Positions 52,651 through 60,070 of a DNA stretch of 64,000 bases are shown here, in pieces. Source of the DNA: Marinoscillum sp040222955 (GTDB lineage Bacteria > Bacteroidota > Bacteroidia > Cytophagales > Cyclobacteriaceae). The notes beneath the pieces are model-generated. The model was not told the origin of the DNA, searched no databases, and saw only the letters and a program-made list of their open reading frames with translations. Position 1 is the first letter of the stretch. Each line of letters opens with the position of its first letter. The stretch covers positions 248,001 through 312,000 of the forward strand of contig NZ_JAVKCA010000009.1 of NCBI RefSeq assembly GCF_040222955.1, written 5' to 3'. The translations under genes and the position numbers were made by a program.

Positions 52651-54545
52651 GCACGCTTTACTTCGAACAATTCCTCTTTGGTCAGTCCTATCCTCTTCTG
52701 ATCCATTAATACGCGCAGGGAAGTGACCAGATCATCCAGCGCCAGTCGGCTAAATTGCTGAATCAACTCACTCTCCTTTTTAGGGTGTTCCCGGATAAAG
52801 GCCTCTATTTCATCCAATGGCATGCTCTGGATTTTCTTATGCCTTTGAATACAGATATCACAAACCCCACAATTCTGATAGGTGAGCTCGTCAAAATAAT
52901 TTTGTAATACCCGGGATCTGCACTTGTGCTCAGAAGTCACGTATTCTTCCACCATTTTCGCTTTGGTGAGTGTTACCTCTTTTCGCCAGGCCATTTGTTT
53001 TTGGTCTATCGGCAGGTTATTAGCCTCCACGCGCGGTGTTAAAAAATTAATCCTTGGCTTATCACTGGCCTGCTGATAGATCAGTACTTCAGCCTGGTGC
53101 AGGTACTGAAGCTGATTTCTGACCATATCTACGGGTTCTTTTAGAAGTTTGGCCACGTCCTCCTCCCGAATGGTCACAAAGTCCGAAAACATCTCTCCAC
53201 CATACAGTCGCATTAGCGTTTTGATCACGGGGTCCATGTTTCTGTTGGCCACCTGATATTTGTACACTTCGGACTGTTCTAATAGGAAAATCACTTTGGA
53301 GGACTCCTTGAAAGATTCATTGAGTTCAATCAGCCCTTCATCGGCCAGCTTGCCCAGGGCGTGGTAGGTCTCCACCATTGGAAGGTCAAATGTGCGGATA
53401 AAGCCCTCATAGTCAAATTCAAAACTGGTAAAGGCACTGCTCCCTACAGCCAATTTGAAGTGATTGGCCAGAGACTGGTAGACTTTGCGCATAAAATCGA
53501 CAGACACTGCTGACTGCTCAGCCCTTCGCCTTAGATTGGTCAGATCATTCTGAGCATAGAGCTGAATCGCATAGGCTTTTCGCTCGTCCCGACCTGCTCT
53601 GCCCGCTTCCTGATAATAGGCCTCCAGGGAGTCCGGCAAGTCGTAATGAATAACCGTGCGCACATCTGGTTTGTCAATCCCCATCCCAAAGGCATTGGTG
53701 GCCACGATCACCCTGGTTTGTCCCGAAACCCACTGGTCCTGCCGTCGACCCCTGATGTGACCCGGAATACCAGCATGGTAGTAATCTGCTGAGATGCCAC
53801 TGTTTCGCAAAAACTCCGCCAACTCTCTGGTTTGCTTCCTACTACGCACATAAACCACACTGCTCCCGGGAACACTGCGTAAAATCTCCAGCATCTTTTG
53901 CTCCTTATTCTCCAGTTCAAATACCGAGTAGGACAGATTGCTCCGGGCAAAGCTTTTTTGAAAGACCCGTGGTTCTTCCATCCCCAGCTTTTCCAGTATA
54001 TCTAATTTCACCTGGGCGGTAGCCGATGCTGTAAGGGCAATAATCCTGGTGATTTTAAGTGCTTCTATAAATTGAGCAATTTCCAGATAAGAGGGCCGAA
54101 AATCATACCCCCACTGTGAGATACAATGTGCTTCATCAACGGCAAGGAGAGAAATATTCATCTGGGCAGCGCGGGCCAGAAATAAGTCTGTCTTGACCCT
54201 TTCGGGAGAAACGTATATGAACTTTATGGCCCCGTATATGCAGTTATCGAGTATAATATCTATTTCCTTCAGGGACATTCCTGAATAGATAGCCGCTGCC
54301 TTGATGCCACGTTTCTTCAGTTGCTCCACCTGATCTTTCATCAGCGCAATCAGCGGTGAAATCACCACGCAAACCCCTTCAAGACACAATGCCGGCACCT
54401 GAAAGCAGAGGGATTTGCCTCCTCCTGTGGGCAGGAGCGCCAGCACATGCTGGCTATCCAGTACTGCGCCTATTATCTCTCCCTGCATAGGCCTGAAGGC
54501 ATCAAAGCCCCAGTATTGTTTCAATATTTCCTGTGGTCTACTCAC
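52647..54545 (-). CDS. recQ: RecQ-family ATP-dependent DNA helicase
   Basis: 632 residues. 3'-5' helicase in recombination and fork repair. Walker A LLPTGGGKSLCFQ (about 40-52), motif II AVDEAHCISQWGYDFR (about 135-150), motif VI QEAGRAGRDERKA (about 311-323), RQC zinc cysteines in CRSRVLQNYF and CGVCDIC (about 543-567). The end lacks a recognisable HRDC domain, so it seems to be the RQC-only form with an extra ~60 residues. Starts with GTG 54545, 8 nt inside the end of comEC, so the two are translationally coupled. Confidence 0.93.
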   Translation of the reverse strand: MSRPQEILKQYWGFDAFRPMQGEIIGAVLDSQHVLALLPTGGGKSLCFQVPALCLEGVCVVISPLIALMKDQVEQLKKRGIKAAAIYSGMSLKEIDIILDNCIYGAIKFIYVSPERVKTDLFLARAAQMNISLLAVDEAHCISQWGYDFRPSYLEIAQFIEALKITRIIALTASATAQVKLDILEKLGMEEPRVFQKSFARSNLSYSVFELENKEQKMLEILRSVPGSSVVYVRSRKQTRELAEFLRNSGISADYYHAGIPGHIRGRRQDQWVSGQTRVIVATNAFGMGIDKPDVRTVIHYDLPDSLEAYYQEAGRAGRDERKAYAIQLYAQNDLTNLRRRAEQSAVSVDFMRKVYQSLANHFKLAVGSSAFTSFEFDYEGFIRTFDLPMVETYHALGKLADEGLIELNESFKESSKVIFLLEQSEVYKYQVANRNMDPVIKTLMRLYGGEMFSDFVTIREEDVAKLLKEPVDMVRNQLQYLHQAEVLIYQQASDKPRINFLTPRVEANNLPIDQKQMAWRKEVTLTKAKMVEEYVTSEHKCRSRVLQNYFDELTYQNCGVCDICIQRHKKIQSMPLDEIEAFIREHPKKESELIQQFSRLALDDLVTSLRVLMDQKRIGLTKEELFEVKRA

Positions 54546-56670
54546 TGATAGTTGCCAGCTGATTGTTTCTCTGGCTAAAAGGTCTTGTTTGATTCAAATC
54601 TAACTCCAAGAAGCCATCCTGCGACAAACTGCGGGCTTCAATTTTCATGCTTCCAAATTTGTCCTTGGCAGAACGAGTGTCATAATAGTTAAAACCAGTA
54701 CCCAGAAGGACCATTCCTGGCAGCAACCCCTCATGTGAAATCGTTTGGGGATCCTTAAAATAAATAACATCCGCCTCCAGGGGATGAGTGAGTTGGTAGT
54801 CTTCCATGTGCTTCATTAGGATCACCCTCACACCATCCCATTCAATCAAATCGAAGCAGGAATGAACCTCCACCCACTCTGAATTGCTCATGAGCTGCCA
54901 GGAGTCATCCACCTTTGGCAGTCCGCTAGCCAGTCTGTTGGGGTTGACCTGAAAAGCAATCAGCTCTCTGTTGGCCTCAGAAAAATCATCGGTAAGTAAT
55001 ACGGCTTCCTTCCCATTGATCAGGTCAATGGCCGTCACTCCATCTATTTCATAAAAAACCATTCTCTTTTGATTTCCCTGCTCAAAGGATTTGACATGGA
55101 GCCAAACTGTCAAGGTCATAGCTACCAAACAAGCGAGCACCATGTAGTGATAGCTGTATTTCCAAATGGCCAACACAAGAAAACTCATGATCAGATAGGT
55201 GAAAATGGTATCCAGGGGATCGAAATACAACCAATCAAAGATCGGATAGGGTAACCACTTAATACCCAGTATGAGTTCATTCACCACCCATGAAAAGCCC
55301 TGTAAAACAACACCAAGGAGCCCGCCGAGAGCCGGCAGTATGCTCCCAATCAGGAGCATAGAGATCCCACCACCCAGCATCAAAAATGCCGCCGGGATCA
55401 CAATGAGATTTGACACAAGAAAGTAAGTAGGGAACTGATGAAAATAGTGCAGGGCCAAGGGAAAGGTAGCTACTTGAGCCGCAATGGATACACACGTAAT
55501 GGACCAGATATAATCCGGAACCCTACCGGAAAAATCCAGCAACCTGTATAAACGGGGATGTAGTACCACTATGCCAATCACTGCCGCAAAGGATAGCTGA
55601 AACCCTACCGCATAAATGACATAGGGGTTATATAGGATCAGCACGAAAGCGGCCAGGCCTAGTGAATTGTAAATATTGGCCCTTTGCTTGAAAGCGCTGC
55701 TGACTATGATTACCGTGAACATAGTGGAAGCGCGCATTACCGAAGGAGTAAACCCGGTAACCAGGGCATAAAGCCAAATGATCGCCACAGACCCAATCGT
55801 AAACACTACGTTTCCCCACCTGGTCTCCTTCCATTTCTGAAAAATAACACTCAAGATCATCACTACGATGCCCACATGTAACCCGGATACGGCCAGCACA
55901 TGCATGGCGCCTGCTGCGGCATAAGCCGAGGTGGTATCTTCATCCAGATAATCCTTCACGCCCAAAATCAGTGCTGTAAGAATGGCACGTTCGCGCTGCT
56001 GAGGGATCCAGTCTGCGATCTTCTGCCTGGCGTATGTTCGTATGCGGAGTGCCTGAGCCAAAAGGGAATTCGGGGCCTCATGTCCTATTTTCCGGATCTC
56101 GGAATGATCAGCGAAAGCATGGGCATAGATTTTTTGTTTCTTCAGGTAGGCCCTGTAGTCAAATTCATGAGGGTTTTTAGGGCCTGAAACCGGGAAGAAA
56201 TTTTTATCTACAGCCACCACATCGCCGTACTGCAGGTGGGATCCGGCATCCGGGGCCTTCTTTACATAAAGAAAAACCTTACCGTGGGCCCGACTCAGGA
56301 AATCCGGCTGAGCAACCATGCTAATGGCCACCTCATATCTATGATAGTGATCGCGCTCAGTCTGGTCTGAAATGACCACTCCTGCAAAACCCTCCACCCT
56401 CTCAAAGGAAGAATAATGCCCGGTGACAGCAGATTCATCAGCCAGCATGGCCATTAATCCACCCATGTACACCATCAGCAAGAGGTAAATCACTCCTTTG
56501 AGCATTGGCTTTCCGAGCCAGAAAGGGATCACAAGCGCCAATAAAAACATCACAGCGATCTGCGGCCACGGTAGCCCAGACCAAATCCCTTCATGGAAAT
56601 CATAAAGAATGATGCCCAGAGAAAGGAAAAAGGAAATACGGATAAAAGGAAAGGCGGTCCACTTAAACAT
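54538..56670 (-). CDS. comEC: ComEC/Rec2-family DNA uptake channel
   Basis: 710 residues, about eleven transmembrane helices. A DUF4131 N-terminal membrane domain (about 20-195) with an OB-like loop precedes the Competence domain (about 230-500), whose signature HVLAVSGLHVGIVVMIL lies near 253-269. The C-terminal ~195 residues are soluble, but the metallo-beta-lactamase HxHxDH motif found in longer ComEC proteins is absent. Would move one DNA strand across the inner membrane. Coupled to recQ downstream, a helicase partner that fits incoming single-stranded DNA handling. Confidence 0.87.
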   Translation of the reverse strand: MFKWTAFPFIRISFFLSLGIILYDFHEGIWSGLPWPQIAVMFLLALVIPFWLGKPMLKGVIYLLLMVYMGGLMAMLADESAVTGHYSSFERVEGFAGVVISDQTERDHYHRYEVAISMVAQPDFLSRAHGKVFLYVKKAPDAGSHLQYGDVVAVDKNFFPVSGPKNPHEFDYRAYLKKQKIYAHAFADHSEIRKIGHEAPNSLLAQALRIRTYARQKIADWIPQQRERAILTALILGVKDYLDEDTTSAYAAAGAMHVLAVSGLHVGIVVMILSVIFQKWKETRWGNVVFTIGSVAIIWLYALVTGFTPSVMRASTMFTVIIVSSAFKQRANIYNSLGLAAFVLILYNPYVIYAVGFQLSFAAVIGIVVLHPRLYRLLDFSGRVPDYIWSITCVSIAAQVATFPLALHYFHQFPTYFLVSNLIVIPAAFLMLGGGISMLLIGSILPALGGLLGVVLQGFSWVVNELILGIKWLPYPIFDWLYFDPLDTIFTYLIMSFLVLAIWKYSYHYMVLACLVAMTLTVWLHVKSFEQGNQKRMVFYEIDGVTAIDLINGKEAVLLTDDFSEANRELIAFQVNPNRLASGLPKVDDSWQLMSNSEWVEVHSCFDLIEWDGVRVILMKHMEDYQLTHPLEADVIYFKDPQTISHEGLLPGMVLLGTGFNYYDTRSAKDKFGSMKIEARSLSQDGFLELDLNQTRPFSQRNNQLATISE

Positions 56671-56750
56671 AAAATTCCTGCAAAACTGACTCGATCAATT
56701 TCAGAAATTTTGCCATATCAAACAACGGGAACTGGAGAATATTTAATCAA

Positions 56751-57185
56751 TCAAGACAACCTGAACATCAGGTAATGCAGAATGTCACACTCAGAAAACT
56801 GGTCACCCTTTTTCTCAAACCCAAACTTCTCGTAGAGGGGAACAGCCGTCAGCTGGGCGTGCAAATAGAGGTACTGGCCAGCTCCTTCTTTAGATCGGAC
56901 ATCGGCAATGACTGCTTCTACCAGTTTTGAACCGACCTGTTTACCGCGCTGATTGGCCTTCACAGCAAAGCGCTCCAATTTGATGCCTTTTTCCGTACGG
57001 CGCCACCTGGCCGCCCCCACGGGCTCCTCGTTTTCATCCAGCGCAACAAAGTGGGTGCTGGAAGCTTCAAACTCATCAAACTCATCGCGCGTGGATACCT
57101 TCTGCTCCACCACAAAAACTTCCCTCCGAATGGCAAAAGCCTTCTCCTTCAATTCCTCAGAATCTGCTGTAACTACCCGTATCAT
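56751..57185 (-). CDS. GNAT-family N-acetyltransferase (ElaA-like)
   Basis: 144 residues. The acetyl-CoA binding motif A is clear: FAVKANQRGKQVGSKLVEAVI (about 71-92, R/Q-x-x-G-x-x); AFAIRREVFVVEQKVS near 17-33 and PLYEKFGFEKKGDQFSE near the C-terminus are as in the YjcF/ElaA group. Substrate unknown. Its ATG overlaps the stop of phoH by four bases (ATGA), so it follows phoH in one transcript. Confidence 0.87.
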   Translation of the reverse strand: MIRVVTADSEELKEKAFAIRREVFVVEQKVSTRDEFDEFEASSTHFVALDENEEPVGAARWRRTEKGIKLERFAVKANQRGKQVGSKLVEAVIADVRSKEGAGQYLYLHAQLTAVPLYEKFGFEKKGDQFSECDILHYLMFRLS

Positions 57186-58129
57186 TCTTTTTCTCCCTGT
57201 TTGTTATATGCTTTCACTATTTCCTTCACCAGCTTGTGCCTTACCACATCCCGGTCATCCAGCTCCACAAACCCAATGTTCTTAACCTCCTTCAAGACAT
57301 CCAGTGCGTCTATTAGCCCAGAGCGCTGATTTCTGGGTAAGTCTATCTGGGACTTATCCCCGGTGATGATCACTTTAGACTCCGGGCCCATCCTGGTCAA
57401 AAACATCTTGATTTGCATGGGCGTAGTATTTTGGGCCTCATCCAGCAGGATATAGGCATCATTCAGTGTACGGCCTCTCATATAGGCCAGTGGCGCTATC
57501 TCGATCACCCCGTTTTCACGGTAGTACCTGAGCTTTTCGGTGGGGATCATATCATTGAGCGCATCATAAATCGGTCTGAGGTAAGGATCTATTTTCTCCT
57601 TCAGGTCGCCTGGCAAAAAGCCCAGGTTCTCTCCGGCTTCCACGGCCGGCCTGGTGATGATGATTTTCTTCACTTCCTTGTTTTTCAGTGCCCGCACCGC
57701 CAGTGCCACCGAAATGTACGTTTTACCTGTCCCTGCAGGCCCGATAGCGAAGACCAGGTCATTGGCATCTACGGCTTCTACCAGGGCTTTCTGATTCTTG
57801 GTTTTGGGAGTGATCTTAAATCCTCTGGTACCAAATACCAAGACATCATTGGCTCCGGCATGCGAAGAGCTATGCTGCTCCTCATTGATATAGGAGACCA
57901 CATTTTCATGAGTTACCTTACCGAACTTATCATAATGGTTCAGGAGTGAGTTGAGAATGTCATTAATTTTCAGAATCTGAGGTGCGGTGCCCTGTATCCG
58001 GATCTCATTGCCCCGGGAGATAATTTTACTCTCGGGAAACGCAGAAGCGATCTCCTTAATGTTTTGATTTTGGATCCCCAGAAAATCCACCAGGGAGATA
58101 TTATCGAGTGTTATGACCTTTTCTAGCAA
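57182..58129 (-). CDS. phoH: PhoH-family ATPase
   Basis: 315 residues; ATPase/RNA-binding protein of the PhoH2-PhoL type, linked with RNA metabolism. A KH-like N-terminal part (about 1-110) precedes the P-loop ATPase with Walker A GPAGTGKT (about 132-139), GDLKEKIDPYLRPIYD (about 179-195) and Walker B ILLDEAQNTTP (about 225-235). No ATG exists upstream in frame; the N-terminus MLEKVITLDN would start with TTG 58129, which gives the usual N-terminal sequence for Bacteroidota PhoH. Divergent from the DUF62 gene across 88 nt. Confidence 0.92.
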   Translation of the reverse strand: MLEKVITLDNISLVDFLGIQNQNIKEIASAFPESKIISRGNEIRIQGTAPQILKINDILNSLLNHYDKFGKVTHENVVSYINEEQHSSSHAGANDVLVFGTRGFKITPKTKNQKALVEAVDANDLVFAIGPAGTGKTYISVALAVRALKNKEVKKIIITRPAVEAGENLGFLPGDLKEKIDPYLRPIYDALNDMIPTEKLRYYRENGVIEIAPLAYMRGRTLNDAYILLDEAQNTTPMQIKMFLTRMGPESKVIITGDKSQIDLPRNQRSGLIDALDVLKEVKNIGFVELDDRDVVRHKLVKEIVKAYNKQGEKE

Positions 58130-58217
58130 ATGAATGAGTGATTTATAAGCGTTTAATTTTTGTTGCTTTTAGAATTTATATTTTTGTGTCAAAATAAAGA
58201 AATATTCCGTCGCTTGT

Positions 58218-59000
58218 ATGGCTCTAGTCACATTTATGTCAGATTTTGGTACTGAAGACCATTACGTAGCTGCGGTAAAAGCGGTTGCCCATAAGATGGG
58301 CCCTGAGACGCACATTGTTGACATCAGTCATGAAATTTATCCTTCAGATATAGGGCATGCTTCCTATGTTCTGAAGAGCGTTTTCAGGGATTTTCCAACC
58401 GGCACTGTCCACCTCTGTGCCATAGATATGAACGGTCGCGAGCCTTCCAAACTCGTAGCGGTACAACTAGAGGAACATTATTTTGTTGGCTATGATTCCG
58501 GCCTGTTTAGTTTATTAAGCGATCAGGCCCCTACAGCCATGGTGGAGCTCAGCACCGACGACCTGAAGAGCTCCACTTTTTTGGCCAAAGACCTGCTGGC
58601 ACCAGCAGCTGTGGCACTGGCCAATGGTAAAAAAATATCCGAGCTGGGAAAGCCTCTGGAAGTGCTCAAGACCCTGTATGCACGCCAGCTCAAAGTGACC
58701 AAGCGGGAGATTTCCGGCAATATTGTACGGGTAGACCATTATGGAAACCTGATCACCAACATCGTACATTCGGCATTTGAGACCATCATGAAACTCAATG
58801 GTGAAAAACCCTACGAAGTGTGCTTTGGCAGGGAGCGCTCCCGAAAAATACACACGGCCTACCATGAGGTGGAGTCCGGAGAATACTTTATTCTTTTCAA
58901 CAGCAACCAACAACTACAAATAGGTATCAACAAAGGCAATGCGTCAGAGCTGTTAGGTCTCCATCTCGATGCGCCAGTCATTATCAACTTCCAACTATGA
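58218..59000 (+). CDS. DUF62 S-adenosylmethionine hydrolase-like protein
   Basis: 260 residues. DUF62 enzymes split SAM with water (or, in a few cases, halide) at the adenosyl carbon. The first motif MSDFGTEDHYVAAVKAV (about 7-23) and 'IVDISHEIYPSDIGHASYVL' (about 34-53), 'GTVHLCAIDMNGREPSKL', and 'VGYDSGLFSLL' are all family landmarks. The known members without the halogenase-specific loop are hydrolases, so hydrolase is preferred, though this is not certain from sequence. A TAttTTTG box lies at 58179-58186. Next gene overlaps it by four bases. Confidence 0.85.
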   Translation: MALVTFMSDFGTEDHYVAAVKAVAHKMGPETHIVDISHEIYPSDIGHASYVLKSVFRDFPTGTVHLCAIDMNGREPSKLVAVQLEEHYFVGYDSGLFSLLSDQAPTAMVELSTDDLKSSTFLAKDLLAPAAVALANGKKISELGKPLEVLKTLYARQLKVTKREISGNIVRVDHYGNLITNIVHSAFETIMKLNGEKPYEVCFGRERSRKIHTAYHEVESGEYFILFNSNQQLQIGINKGNASELLGLHLDAPVIINFQL

Positions 59001-59293
59001 TTACCCGTATCGTACGTATGTCCTTCATCCCGGAAAAAAAAGATGACTTCCTGGAAATTTTTCATGGAGCCAAAAATCAAATCAGGGCCATGGAGGGGTG
59101 CCAGTACCTGTCTCTCCACAGAGATTATCACCACATCAACGTGTATTATACCCTCAGCGAATGGGATTCACAGGAAGCACTGGATCAATACCGTCATTCT
59201 GAGCTTTTCAAAACCACCTGGGAGGCCACCAAAAAATGTTTTCATGAAAAAGCTCAGGCCTATTCCCTGAAAAAGGAAGTGGAATTAAGCTGA
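58997..59293 (+). CDS. ABM-domain (antibiotic biosynthesis monooxygenase-like) protein
   Basis: 98 residues forming one ferredoxin-like dimeric alpha/beta barrel. VRMSFIPEKKDDFLEIF and GCQYLSLHRDYHHINVYYTLSEWDSQEALDQYRHS are the ABM/YgiN landmarks. Many members act as quinol monooxygenases or heme-degrading IsdG-type enzymes; others have no known activity, and no active-site Asn/Trp/His set can be assigned here with confidence. ATGA overlap with the DUF62 gene means they are coupled. Confidence 0.85.
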   Translation: MITRIVRMSFIPEKKDDFLEIFHGAKNQIRAMEGCQYLSLHRDYHHINVYYTLSEWDSQEALDQYRHSELFKTTWEATKKCFHEKAQAYSLKKEVELS

Positions 59294-59429
59294 TTGGAAG
59301 TTTAGATGGAGAGAAGGAGATATTCACCGATGAATTCTCAGGGTCTACCGATTAATTAATTGTCATTTCAGGAAAACCAATAATTTTGATCTCGTATAGG
59401 TTACACAGGTTATTTGTACATAGCTGGTT

Positions 59430-59463
59430 AAATCCCCTTCATTCATTTGTTGGGGATTTTTTT
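59430..59463 (+). terminator. Terminator downstream of the DUF62-ABM pair
   Basis: aaatcccc (59430-59437) pairs with ggggattt (59452-59459), 14-nt loop, T run 59457-59463. Stem of 8 bp, moderately strong. The convergent CHRD gene ends a few bases further on. Confidence 0.6.
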
Positions 59464-59467
59464 ATCG

Positions 59468-59959
59468 CTAGTGCCCCGTACAGACAGCAACCCCATCAAA
59501 GAAATAATTCTCATTTTTCCCCACATTGCCGAAGGATAGCACCATGTGTTTGAAATAATTATCATTCATATGCACCTTGATGCTGGCGTCCATTTCCAGA
59601 AAATTGTCATAGGTAAGCAACTCACCATCACTCAACTGTACCTGATCCAGGACGGTAATGCTCTCACCCGTGGTCCCGTCTACAGGGTTGAGCGCAAACG
59701 CCAATTCGCCTACCTCCCGAACAGTACCAAAATGAAGATGCGCCGGATGTTCGCCGCCTTCAGCGGTATTTTGTAATTTGATGGAGAATTGCAGTTTCCC
59801 AGGTGCCAATTCTTTCACAGTCACGTCCCCACTCACGGGGTTGAAGTTGGCCCTGTAAAGCAAATAGGTAGAGCTCCGCTCAGTAGTTCCTGGCTCATCA
59901 CCTGTAGAGCAAGCACTCAAAGTGACCAAAGCACATAAAATCAGGAGAACATTCTTCAT
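59468..59959 (-). CDS. CHRD-domain-like lipoprotein
   Basis: 163 residues; MKNVLLILCALVTLSAC is a lipoprotein signal with lipid cysteine 17 followed by STGDEP, which partly fits the surface export signal. The mature part resembles a CHRD domain: 'GELAPGKLQFSIKLQNTAEGGEHPAHLHFG' and the ESITVLDQVQLSDGELLTYDNF loop. CHRD domains occur in chordin and in bacterial proteins of unknown function; metal or ligand binding by the HLHFG histidines is possible. Confidence 0.65.
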   Translation of the reverse strand: MKNVLLILCALVTLSACSTGDEPGTTERSSTYLLYRANFNPVSGDVTVKELAPGKLQFSIKLQNTAEGGEHPAHLHFGTVREVGELAFALNPVDGTTGESITVLDQVQLSDGELLTYDNFLEMDASIKVHMNDNYFKHMVLSFGNVGKNENYFFDGVAVCTGH

Positions 59960-60070
59960 AACAAGGTATTTTAGTTAAGTTAACAATCATACAACTGTTA
60001 TCATTTATTTGGGGTGACTAAAAACTAATAAAAACATTTTCCGTTCTGTCATTGTCATGAATTTAACCTA

